Origin: UBA1858 sp039182865
GTDB taxonomy: Bacteria > Pseudomonadota > Gammaproteobacteria > UBA4575
Length of the DNA: 7,874 bases
Assembly (NCBI GenBank): GCA_039182865.1
Contig: JBCDBX010000077.1
Location: 1-7,874, forward strand
Reading direction: 5' to 3'
Each line of letters starts with the position of its first letter. Within the stretch, counting starts at the first letter, position 1. The notes under the pieces are model-generated. The model did not search any database and was not told where the DNA came from. It worked only from the letters and a program-made list of their open reading frames with translations. Positions 1 to 6,646 of this stretch are shown here, piece by piece. A program made the position numbers and the translations under genes.

Positions 1-1266
1 ACGGGCTTAAGTAAAGTCGGTTTACCTGGAGCAGAAATTGGAATGCATGAAGACGATCCAACGATTGCAACTGTGCTTAAAAATAAAGGTTATGTCACCG
101 GACAATTCGGTAAGAATCATTTAGGTGATCAGGATAAGCATTTACCTACCAACCACGGTTTCGACCAATTTTTTGGTAACTTATACCATCTTAATGCAGA
201 AGAAGAACCAGAACTTGAAGACTATCCTAAAAATCCATCGTTTAAAGAAAAGTATGGACCGCGTGGAGTAATACGTAGCTCGGTTGATGGTGATATTGAA
301 GATACGGGACCGCTTAGCAAAAAGCGAATGGAAACAGTCGATGATGAGACCTCTGCCGCAGCACTCGAATTTATTAGAGAAGCTCATAAAAATGATACCC
401 CCTTCTTTGTTTGGTGGAATGGAACGCGCATGCATTTTCGAACGCATGTTAAAGATGAGCTAAGAGGTATCTCAGGACAGGATGAGTATGCAGATGGAAT
501 GATTGAACATGATATGCATGTAGGACTGTTCTTAGATCTGCTTGATGAACTAGGTATAGCTGATGACACTCTCGTTTTTTATTCAACAGACAATGGTGTA
601 CATATGAATACTTGGCCGGATGCCGGCATGACGCCTTTCCGTGGTGAGAAAAATACTAACTGGGAAGGAGGATGGCGGGTGCCTGCAGCTGTGCGTTGGC
701 CAAATAAAATTGAGGCAGGCACAGTATCTAATGTCATCATGCATCACATGGATTGGCTCCCAACATTCGCCGCTGTAGCGGGTAATGAAGATATTAAGGA
801 AGAATTACTTGATGGTAAAAAACTTGGAGATAAGAAATATCGCGTACACCTTGATGGATACAATTTCTTACCTTACTTAACGGGTAATGCTGAAGATGGT
901 CCACGTAATGAAATTTTCTATTTCTCAGATGATGGAGATTTAACAGCACTGAGATTCAAAGATTGGAAAATGATTTTTATGGAGCAAAGGGTTGAAACGA
1001 CATTACAAGCATGGGCGGAACCTTTTGTGCCTTTGCGTGTACCTTTAATTTTTAATTTACGCCGCGATCCTTTTGAGCGTGCAAATCTTACTTCTAATAC
1101 TTATTATGACTGGTTACTCGATCATGTTTTCTTACTAGTGCCAGCTCAAGACTACGTAGGACAATTTCTCGTCACATTTAAGGATTATCCGCCACGTCAA
1201 AAAGCGGCAAGCTTCTCGCTTGATCAAGTCATGGAAATGTTAGAAGAAGGTGCTGGATCAAATTAA
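1..1266 (+). CDS. Arylsulfatase (type I sulfatase), 3' part only
   Basis: This is the C-terminal 421 residues of a type I sulfatase, a hydrolase that removes sulfate from organic sulfate esters. The frame is open from base 1, so the ATG at 43 is internal and the true start lies upstream. The formylglycine motif (C-x-P-x-R) is also outside the window. Visible hallmarks, numbered from that internal Met, are the second sulfatase signature GYVTGQFGKNHLGD (Lys24 and His26), WNGTRMH with the active-site His131, the metal-ligand motif STDNG (Asp183, Asn184), and Lys203 in GEKNTNWEGGWRVP. The C-terminal part (TSNTYYDWLLDH, LLVPAQDYV) resembles bacterial arylsulfatases I know from memory. Family proteins are normally exported to the periplasm, but the signal peptide cannot be checked here. 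The next gene encodes the matching activating enzyme. The exact substrate cannot be inferred. Confidence 0.93.
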   Translation, partial: TGLSKVGLPGAEIGMHEDDPTIATVLKNKGYVTGQFGKNHLGDQDKHLPTNHGFDQFFGNLYHLNAEEEPELEDYPKNPSFKEKYGPRGVIRSSVDGDIEDTGPLSKKRMETVDDETSAAALEFIREAHKNDTPFFVWWNGTRMHFRTHVKDELRGISGQDEYADGMIEHDMHVGLFLDLLDELGIADDTLVFYSTDNGVHMNTWPDAGMTPFRGEKNTNWEGGWRVPAAVRWPNKIEAGTVSNVIMHHMDWLPTFAAVAGNEDIKEELLDGKKLGDKKYRVHLDGYNFLPYLTGNAEDGPRNEIFYFSDDGDLTALRFKDWKMIFMEQRVETTLQAWAEPFVPLRVPLIFNLRRDPFERANLTSNTYYDWLLDHVFLLVPAQDYVGQFLVTFKDYPPRQKAASFSLDQVMEMLEEGAGSN

Positions 1267-1313
1267 CGATTTGATCTCTTATATACTAATAACAACACAT
1301 TAATAGAAGCACC

Positions 1314-2324
1314 ATGAAGCCGATCCTGATTGGTGTTTTTATTGTCACTGTGTTGCTGCTTTTTTACTTCAGTATTAATTATCAGGAAGTAGAAAAGACA
1401 CCTTTAGGATTTGTCCAAAATGAATGTCAGGTGGAAATCGGCTCACAAGTGTGGGTGGAGAGTGGCACGTTTGCTATGGGAGGTGATGACTATTATCCTG
1501 ATGAAGGCCCTATTCATGAAGTAACGCTTGATGGTTTTTGGATCGATGCGCATGAAGTTACAAATGCACAGTTTGCAGAATTTATAGATGCTACCGGTTA
1601 CGTAACTGTAGCGGAAAGAATGCCAAATCCTGACGAACTAAAAGACGCGCCACCAGACATGCTTAAACCCGGTTCAATCACTTTTACTCCACCAAGTAAG
1701 GGAGGTTACGTCAGATCATGGTGGTCCTACACACCTGGTGCTAATTGGAAACATCCCTCAGGCCCTGGTAGTTCAATCGAAGGTAAGGAAAATTTTCCAG
1801 TAGTGCAGGTCGCATATGAAGATGCAAAGGCATACGCCGATTGGGCAGGGAGGCAATTACCCACAGAGGCACAATTTGAATTTGCTGCACGAAATAAATT
1901 AAATCAAAAAGTTTATGCTTGGCCAGGCGAGCAGCTTGCTCCAAATGGAAAATATATGGCTAACACATGGCAAGGTTTTTTTCCTATTGATAACAGTAAA
2001 GCAGACGGATTTAAAGGTATTGCGCCTGTGGGTTGTTATGATCCGAATCAATATGGAGCATTTGATTTAATTGGTAACGTATGGGAATGGACTGCAAATC
2101 GATATGTCTCGCAACACAACCCTGATGATAATCTTAATCCAAAAGGTCCGATAGGTAGTGATGAAGTGGACCTTAAAAATAATATATATCCAGTAAGAGT
2201 GATTAAGGGTGGCTCATATCTATGTGCACCTAATTACTGTGTACGTTATCGCCCCTCTGCTCGTCATTCCCAAGATGCGGGTATAGGTGCAGAACATATT
2301 GGATTTAGAACCGTATCTAGCTAA
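1314..2324 (+). CDS. Formylglycine-generating enzyme (SUMF1/FGE family), membrane-anchored
   Basis: FGE oxidises the active-site cysteine of type I sulfatases to formylglycine, using oxygen. This 336-residue protein has the full FGE-sulfatase domain from about residue 45 to the end: GTFAMGGDDYYPDEGP near 51-66, YADWAGRQLPTEAQFEFAAR near 174-193, and GAFDLIGNVWEWTANRY near 248-264. The two redox cysteines are Cys304 (GGSYLC) and Cys309 (NYC). Their five-residue spacing equals that of human FGE Cys336/Cys341. Residues 4-20 form one hydrophobic segment after Lys2, with no lipobox, so it is probably a signal anchor leaving the enzyme on the periplasmic side. The gene lies 47 bases after the sulfatase stop and is probably co-transcribed with it. 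A weak AGAAG at 1305-1309 serves as ribosome site. Some FGE-like domains do other oxidations, but the cysteine pair and the sulfatase neighbour favour sulfatase maturation. Confidence 0.93.
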   Translation: MKPILIGVFIVTVLLLFYFSINYQEVEKTPLGFVQNECQVEIGSQVWVESGTFAMGGDDYYPDEGPIHEVTLDGFWIDAHEVTNAQFAEFIDATGYVTVAERMPNPDELKDAPPDMLKPGSITFTPPSKGGYVRSWWSYTPGANWKHPSGPGSSIEGKENFPVVQVAYEDAKAYADWAGRQLPTEAQFEFAARNKLNQKVYAWPGEQLAPNGKYMANTWQGFFPIDNSKADGFKGIAPVGCYDPNQYGAFDLIGNVWEWTANRYVSQHNPDDNLNPKGPIGSDEVDLKNNIYPVRVIKGGSYLCAPNYCVRYRPSARHSQDAGIGAEHIGFRTVSS

Positions 2325-2346
2325 ACAGTTGGCTAATAATCTTTTT
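2318..2346 (+). terminator. Weak candidate intrinsic terminator after the FGE gene
   Basis: TAGCTAA (2318-2324) pairs with TTGGCTA (2329-2335), giving seven base pairs including one T-G wobble, closed by the tetraloop ACAG. A run of five T follows at 2342-2346. The stem is AT-rich and six bases separate it from the T-run, so it would be a poor terminator. It includes the FGE stop codon and reaches into the 3' end of the convergent DUF4174 gene. On the opposite strand no T-run follows the hairpin. Confidence 0.3.
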
Positions 2347-2776
2347 GTTGCTTCATTTCAAACTGTCTCATAGGCATAGCATCAATTAAATCAAATATGT
2401 TTATAAAATTAAGGTCGTTTGAGCTTTCTTTTATATAGCCATCTTTGCCAATTAATATGACCTTGGGTTCCACTCCGCTGTCATACTTGTCTTTTGTGTT
2501 ACTAAAGAAATTAGTATCTAGTTGCTTTGGATAATTAGTTTGGGTTTTGTTATCTGACAATACAAACCAATATATATCTCTTTCTTCTATGGCGTCATTC
2601 ACTTGTTTTAGCTGATCAACATATAAATTGGGTTCTTCGGATGCAAATACTAGAATAATGCGTGCATCCCACCTTAGATCAGAGATTTGTTCAATAGAAT
2701 AGACTGGCATAGTTGATGTCGTCATTACTACCATCACCATAATAAAGTGCTTCAAATAATTACTGTCAGTATTCAA
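2333..2776 (-). CDS. Small exported DUF4174-domain protein
   Basis: This 147-residue protein matches, from memory, the DUF4174 family of small secreted proteins of unknown function. The family pattern is LRWDARIILVFA (34-45), then a central block with ERDIYWFVLSD (65-75), VILIGKDGYIK (106-116) and the C-terminal IDAMPMRQFEM (131-141). The fold looks thioredoxin-like, but there is no CxxC pair, so no redox role is claimed. The N-terminus looks like a signal peptide: Lys9-His10, a hydrophobic stretch, then a possible cleavage near VYS/IEQ (27/28). The start is a TTG at 2776, because an in-frame stop lies just upstream. An ATG at 2740, preceded by TGAAG, is the alternative, giving 135 residues without the positively charged n-region. 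It is last in the permease-VOC group, 23 bases after the VOC stop, and converges with the FGE gene. Confidence 0.75.
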   Translation of the reverse strand: MNTDSNYLKHFIMVMVVMTTSTMPVYSIEQISDLRWDARIILVFASEEPNLYVDQLKQVNDAIEERDIYWFVLSDNKTQTNYPKQLDTNFFSNTKDKYDSGVEPKVILIGKDGYIKESSNDLNFINIFDLIDAMPMRQFEMKQQKDY

Positions 2777-2799
2777 TTCTATTTATGTCTTAGTTTTAT

Positions 2800-3222
2800 C
2801 TAATTATCATAATATCTGATCTCAATGATATTACCATCTGGGTCACTGAAATAAGCCGATTCAGCAGCAGAGCCTTGAGCACCAAAAGCATTTTTTCCTC
2901 CGGGACTAATCTCGATACCCTGTTCATTTAATTTTTCTGAGATACCGAGGTATTCTGTCTCGCTCATAGAAATGCAGACATGATTGATGGGCGTACCGCC
3001 AATATTATCTTCACTATCTGTAAATCGCTGGACCAATGGAAGAAGTGTTTCGCGTTCCATGAGGTCTAATATTGAACGCTCGCTAAGTTTTACACTTGGA
3101 AACTTCGCATTGCCTGCAAAAAATTCATCAGCACGAAGAGAATCAAGTCCTAACACATTAGAGTAAAAATCGAGAGATCTTTTAGCGTCGTCAACCCATA
3201 GAACAATGTGATCTATATACAT
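2800..3222 (-). CDS. VOC-superfamily protein (glyoxalase/bleomycin-resistance fold)
   Basis: This 140-residue single-domain VOC protein has two beta-alpha-beta-beta-beta modules, about residues 2-60 and 77-138. Likely metal ligands are His5 (IDHIVLWV), His81 (INHVCIS) and Glu134 in the signature FSDPDGNIIEI; a fourth acidic ligand is probably Asp53 or Glu56. VOC members include glyoxalase I, ring-cleavage dioxygenases, fosfomycin-modifying enzymes and binding proteins, and nothing here separates these. The family usually works as a dimer in the cytoplasm, and no signal peptide is present. The ATG at 3222 directly abuts the TAG stop of the permease gene, with no spacer. Its ribosome site AAAGGA lies inside the end of that gene, seven or so bases before the start, so the two are very likely co-transcribed and translationally coupled. 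Confidence 0.88.
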   Translation of the reverse strand: MYIDHIVLWVDDAKRSLDFYSNVLGLDSLRADEFFAGNAKFPSVKLSERSILDLMERETLLPLVQRFTDSEDNIGGTPINHVCISMSETEYLGISEKLNEQGIEISPGGKNAFGAQGSAAESAYFSDPDGNIIEIRYYDN

Positions 3223-4098
3223 CTATATTTCCTTTACTGCTTGAGACTTTTTGTCATAGGATTCGAATAAAGCTAAGCCAGATATAATTAAAACCCCGCC
3301 TATCACTATAGACATTGAAAATGGCTCATTGTTTAAAATAATTCCTAATATCAAGGCAATCACAGGTGAAACTAGCGCAATCAATGAAACCTTTATAGCG
3401 TCTAATTTCTTTAATATGTAGTAATACATGGAAAAACCCGCAGCAGTGCCGATAGCACCCAAATAAATAATAGAGCCTATGGATCGAGGTGTTAACTCGC
3501 CCATCTGATGTCCTGAGATTACGAATGTAAGGATTATTAGAGGTACTGCAATTAACAAGCCGCCAAAGGTGGATTGTTTGCCTGTTATAGGCGCGTTAAT
3601 CTTCTTGACGATAACGGCACTTCCCGCATGAGCTATTGTGCTCGTCAACATTAGAAATACACCTAGGACTTTAGTTGCTGCTAACTCTGAGCTCGTATAG
3701 AAAATAACAATTAAACCCGAGAGTCCAAGCAACATGCCGATTGTCTTGCACTTTGTAAAATGGTTTTCATTCAAGAAAATTATCGAGAAGACACCTGTGA
3801 TGATGGGTGACAATCCAAAGATGACCGAAATCCAGCCTGAAGGAATGTATTGGGCACTCATATAGACAAATAACATGGAGAAATAAATACCTATTCCCAC
3901 AGCGATAAATGCCATTGAATTAACTTTATTGAATTGGAGTTTTTGCTTCGAAAAAACATAAATAATGGCTAATACCAACAAGCCAAGACTTAAGCGAGAC
4001 ATTAATCCAAAGAGCATACCCGATTGTATGCTCCATTGAATAGCAAGAGGTGTTGTGCACCAAATGATAATGACAGATAAATAATTTGTTTTGATCAT
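3223..4098 (-). CDS. EamA/DMT-family permease (RhaT/RarD-like transporter)
   Basis: This inner-membrane permease of 291 residues has ten predicted membrane segments in two EamA repeats, about residues 5-128 and 140-280. Family marks are IIIWCTTPLAIQW near the N-terminus, SGWISVIFGLSPIITGVFSI with the following FLNE ending repeat one, and SLIALVSPVIALILGIILNNE ending repeat two. EamA proteins export or import amino acids and other metabolites; E. coli EamA exports cysteine and O-acetylserine, but substrate cannot be read from sequence here. The start is taken as ATG 4098. An upstream in-frame TTG at 4134 lies inside the terminator hairpin and would add 12 residues, so it is not credible. No clear ribosome site precedes 4098. 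It is the first gene of a group with VOC and DUF4174, and transcription from upstream must cross the terminator at 4119-4152. Confidence 0.88.
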   Translation of the reverse strand: MIKTNYLSVIIIWCTTPLAIQWSIQSGMLFGLMSRLSLGLLVLAIIYVFSKQKLQFNKVNSMAFIAVGIGIYFSMLFVYMSAQYIPSGWISVIFGLSPIITGVFSIIFLNENHFTKCKTIGMLLGLSGLIVIFYTSSELAATKVLGVFLMLTSTIAHAGSAVIVKKINAPITGKQSTFGGLLIAVPLIILTFVISGHQMGELTPRSIGSIIYLGAIGTAAGFSMYYYILKKLDAIKVSLIALVSPVIALILGIILNNEPFSMSIVIGGVLIISGLALFESYDKKSQAVKEI

Positions 4099-4118
4099 AG
4101 TTCTATTTTCTACAAAGC

Positions 4119-4152
4119 AAAAAAAAGGCCGCAAGGGTTACCTGCGGCCTTT
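4119..4152 (-). terminator. Strong intrinsic terminator just upstream of the permease start
   Basis: Reading the minus strand, AAAGGCCGCA (4152-4143) pairs perfectly with TGCGGCCTTT (4133-4124). GG/CC adds two more pairs above a one-base bulge, with a four-base loop. Eight consecutive T (4126-4119) follow at once, three of them within the stem. On the plus strand the hairpin is followed only by TTTAATTAA, so termination there would be weaker. Its downstream edge is 20 bases before the permease ATG. It could end the gltS-glsA transcript (glsA stops 197 bases earlier), end a small RNA from the promoter at 4268-4295, or act as an attenuator of the permease operon. Confidence 0.88.
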
Positions 4153-4175
4153 AATTAAGAATTCATAAACTTACT

Positions 4176-4259
4176 TCAACATAAACACGCAGGCATGGGT
4201 AGGTCTGGATGTACTCTCAGATCCCAAATCACGAACATTTTTGCTATAGAAATAGTCAT
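4176..4259 (-). CDS. Candidate 27-residue small ORF or leader peptide with C-terminal Cys-Leu-Cys
   Basis: An ATG at 4259 opens a 27-codon frame that begins MTISIAKMFVIWDLR and ends LPMPACLC before TGA at 4178-4176. I do not recognise the peptide. It has one Trp, two Cys near the end, a hydrophobic first half and Pro-rich end. There is no Shine-Dalgarno sequence, but the predicted transcription start coincides with the ATG, so leaderless translation is possible. The terminator begins 23 bases after the stop codon, a layout seen in attenuators that use leader peptides. An internal ATG would give a 20-residue version. The frame may equally be chance within a non-coding RNA; codon statistics are too few to decide. 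Confidence 0.35.
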   Translation of the reverse strand: MTISIAKMFVIWDLRVHPDLPMPACLC

Positions 4260-4267
4260 GGCGCGCA

Positions 4268-4295
4268 ATACTACGGATTGATTCCAACAAGTCAA
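4268..4295 (-). promoter_or_regulatory. Candidate sigma70-type promoter for the leader/permease transcript
   Basis: On the minus strand a -35 box TTGACT (4295-4290, five of six consensus) is separated by 16 bases from a -10 box TAGTAT (4273-4268, four of six, including the key first, second and last bases). The discriminator TGCGCGC is very GC-rich in an AT-rich setting, a feature of promoters under stringent control. Transcription should start at about 4261-4259, at or next to the ATG of the small ORF, and give a leader of about 160 nt before the permease. Confidence 0.5.
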
Positions 4296-4348
4296 GAAAT
4301 ATATCCAGTAATAACCTTTGATAATTCCCAGTTACTAATAATTATTGA

Positions 4349-5380
4349 TTACTTCATGTTAATGGGCACAACATCATAAGGATTCCCATTAAGCGAATTC
4401 GAAACAGCTTCAATTGCAAGTTGTCCTTTAACGCTATTACCCGCTTCATCCAAGGGTGGGGAGATTGAGGCAATACCAAACTTGCCGGGAGAGACGGCGA
4501 GTATTCCACCTCCCACCCCGCTCTTGGCGGGTAAGCCAGTCTTAAAAAGCCACTGACCAGCATCATCATACATGCCTGCGGTCGCCATCACGGCTAACAC
4601 ACCAGCAATGTTTTCGTGACGCATTACTTTTTTAGCCGTAATAGGGTTCACGCCACCATTTGCAAGTGTGGCCGCCATGGTAGCTAGATCCAGAGTATTT
4701 ACTCCAATTGAACCAAGCTTGGTATAGATATCGGTTGCGCGGGCTGGATCTTCTTTAATGCGTCCGTAGGCAAACATTAAGCTTGCTAAAGCTTGATTAC
4801 GTTGGTTGGTTGCAGATTCCGAAATATAAACATCATCTTGCAATGTTAGAGTGCGTCCCGCAAATGCATCATAAAAAGCAGCGACTTTATGATAAATATC
4901 ATCGGCAGACTTTCCCTTGACCATGCTGGTAGTTGCAATCGCTCCAGGATTAACAAAAGGATTCATATACTGACCCTGATACTTTTCAATCGCAATAATC
5001 GAATTGAATACATCACCTGTGGCATCAACGCCTACATTATCAATGATAGCTTGTAGCCCAGATTCTTCCATGACATACGCCATGGTAAATACTTTGGCAA
5101 TAGACTGAATAGATACTTCAGATTCTATATCACCCACGGTATAAACTTGGCCATCGACTGTCACTATAGCCACACCAAAGATGTTTGAGTCCACCTCTGC
5201 AAGCACTGGAATGTAATCCGCATTGTTGCCGGCTTTCAAATCTTTGAATTTTTTATAGGTATCTTCTAAAGCTTCATTTATGTAAGCATCAGATATCTGA
5301 TTTTGCGAATCACTATGTACTGCCAGTAAGCATGAGATTATCAATACAATGATAGTTAGATATTTAATTGCAAAACTCAT
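4349..5380 (-). CDS. glsA: Glutaminase (GlsA family, serine-dependent), with export signal
   Basis: This enzyme hydrolyses glutamine to glutamate and ammonia. It has the beta-lactamase-like glutaminase fold. Ser93 and Lys96 (QSIAKVF) form the catalytic SxxK. Asn144 (NPFVNPGA), Glu188 and Asn195 (ESATNQRN), Tyr219, Tyr271 (AGMYDDAGQW) and Val289 (KSGVGGG) match the substrate-binding positions of E. coli YbaS (recalled as 66, 117, 161, 168, 192, 244, 262) at a constant offset of 27. The extra N-terminus looks like an export signal: Lys6, a hydrophobic core at 7-20, and a possible lipobox IISC with Cys17, followed by Leu, which would suit outer-membrane sorting. YbaS itself is cytosolic. At 343 residues against about 310, the excess is roughly the signal. 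AAGGAG eight bases before the ATG supports the start. The gene is 36 bases after gltS, so the two probably form an operon. Confidence 0.94.
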   Translation of the reverse strand: MSFAIKYLTIIVLIISCLLAVHSDSQNQISDAYINEALEDTYKKFKDLKAGNNADYIPVLAEVDSNIFGVAIVTVDGQVYTVGDIESEVSIQSIAKVFTMAYVMEESGLQAIIDNVGVDATGDVFNSIIAIEKYQGQYMNPFVNPGAIATTSMVKGKSADDIYHKVAAFYDAFAGRTLTLQDDVYISESATNQRNQALASLMFAYGRIKEDPARATDIYTKLGSIGVNTLDLATMAATLANGGVNPITAKKVMRHENIAGVLAVMATAGMYDDAGQWLFKTGLPAKSGVGGGILAVSPGKFGIASISPPLDEAGNSVKGQLAIEAVSNSLNGNPYDVVPINMK

Positions 5381-5416
5381 AATCTAAACTCCTTGCATAA
5401 TCAACTGACTAACACT

Positions 5417-6622
5417 TTATGGTGAAAAGAATGATAAAAATGCTTTGATCACAACTGCGTTAAAGATATCGATAAAAAATGCACCTACTAGAGGGATAAT
5501 AAGAAATGCTTTCATTGAAGGGCCAAATCGTCGTGTAACTTCGGTAATATTAGCGATGGCAACAGGAGTCGCACCTAAGCCTAGACCCACAAATCCTGAC
5601 GTAATAACAGCAGCGTCATAATCTTTCCCCATAAATCTAAAAACAATCATAACTGCAAATAGCGTCATCACTAGCATTTGAATTAACAGAGCAATAATGA
5701 TAGGTGCAGCAGCATCTGCTAGAACCCATAGATGCATACTCATCAGACTCATAGTCAGAAAAATATTTAAGCTAATTTCACTAAAGCGATCGATTGAAGG
5801 AGAGTGCAGCTTAAATTTTAAAGACTCCATACCATTAGCAATTGCAATCCCAACAAACATTGAAGTTAAGAAGCCAGGGAGTACCATACCTTTTGTTGTT
5901 ATAAACTCATTAATTAACTGGCCGGCAACCACGCAGACTGTCAGTGCTAATAAAGATCCTAATGTGTCAACTAATGTTTCCGGTTTGGTTATCTGTGTTG
6001 GTTTTATGCTAACTTGATGCTGATTTGTTTCTGATGGTGCTAAACTATTTCGAAGAATTAGAAGTTTGGCGATAGGTCCACCAAGCAGACCACCTGCAAT
6101 TAATCCAAACGTTGCAAATATTAGTCCGATATCTTGTGCGTTTTCTAAGCCTGCTTTCTTAGCTTCAATACCCCAAGCAATTGCGGTTCCGTGACCACCC
6201 GCGAGTGACACGCTGCCGGCCATCAACCCATAACCCGGGTGGACGCCAATTAACTTTGCAAGACCGACACCTGTCAGGTCTTGCACAATTAAAAATACAA
6301 AAGCGATGACACACAAGACAAGTAATGCTTTGCCGCCAGTGGCTAATACTTTGAAATTTGCATTGAGTCCTATAGTGCTGAAGAACACTAGTAATAGGAC
6401 GTCGCGTATCTGCATATCAAAGCTGATTTCTACGTCTGTAGTCGTATAAATAATGGCAATTAATACACTACATATAATCCCCCCTGTAACAGAAGGTGGA
6501 ATGAAACTATTGCCTAAAATCTTGATTTTTTGGTTTAGATATAAACCAAGAAACAGGACCAAGATGCTGATCGCCAAGGTCCGCCCAGGTTGAAGGGTGT
6601 AAATAGTCTCCGCCAAGTCCAT
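5417..6622 (-). CDS. gltS: Sodium/glutamate symporter GltS
   Basis: GltS imports glutamate with sodium across the inner membrane. The protein is 401 residues, the same length as E. coli GltS as I recall it. It is strongly hydrophobic, in two inverted halves joined by a hydrophilic loop at about 192-218. Family motifs are present: SFDMQIRDVLLLVFFSTIGLN (67-87, one continuous block), AGGHGTAIAW (141-150) in the first half, and GLGLGATPVAIAN (346-358) with RRFGPS and GAFFIDIFNA in the second. The two Gly-rich motifs match the re-entrant loops of the family. ATG 6622 gives the usual N-terminus, but no Shine-Dalgarno is visible; an A-rich stretch precedes it. It is the first gene of a two-gene operon with the exported glutaminase, which suggests uptake of glutamate released from extracellular glutamine. 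Confidence 0.95.
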   Translation of the reverse strand: MDLAETIYTLQPGRTLAISILVLFLGLYLNQKIKILGNSFIPPSVTGGIICSVLIAIIYTTTDVEISFDMQIRDVLLLVFFSTIGLNANFKVLATGGKALLVLCVIAFVFLIVQDLTGVGLAKLIGVHPGYGLMAGSVSLAGGHGTAIAWGIEAKKAGLENAQDIGLIFATFGLIAGGLLGGPIAKLLILRNSLAPSETNQHQVSIKPTQITKPETLVDTLGSLLALTVCVVAGQLINEFITTKGMVLPGFLTSMFVGIAIANGMESLKFKLHSPSIDRFSEISLNIFLTMSLMSMHLWVLADAAAPIIIALLIQMLVMTLFAVMIVFRFMGKDYDAAVITSGFVGLGLGATPVAIANITEVTRRFGPSMKAFLIIPLVGAFFIDIFNAVVIKAFLSFFSP

Positions 6623-6646
6623 ATTTGTATTTTTTTATTTTTGGCC

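Larger units (their letters stand above)
4099..4348 (-). ncRNA. Intergenic leader or candidate small RNA region between glsA and the permease
   Basis: This 250-base gap holds the promoter at 4268-4295, the small ORF at 4176-4259 and the terminator at 4119-4152. A transcript from about 4260 to 4119 would be about 140 nt. I compared it by eye with 6S RNA, 4.5S RNA, tmRNA and the guanidine riboswitches and saw no match. Between the glsA stop and the -35 box there is only AT-rich sequence with an imperfect repeat (AGTAAC near 4335 and GTTATTACT near 4312). Nothing convincing is seen on the plus strand. Confidence 0.4.

Noticed and set aside
1741..1944. A 67-codon minus-strand frame opposite the FGE gene
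   Set aside because: The FGE frame carries conserved motifs across this whole interval, so the reverse frame is a shadow.
2984..3166. A 60-codon plus-strand frame opposite the VOC gene
   Set aside because: Antisense shadow with no recognisable domain; the VOC metal-ligand motifs are on the minus strand.
4140..4348. A tRNA, 6S RNA, 4.5S RNA or tmRNA gene in the glsA-permease gap
   Set aside because: No cloverleaf, T-loop consensus, CCA end or familiar conserved core is visible in this interval on either strand.
5697..6017. A 106-codon plus-strand frame
   Set aside because: It lies wholly antisense to gltS and its composition is that of a shadow of a membrane-protein gene.
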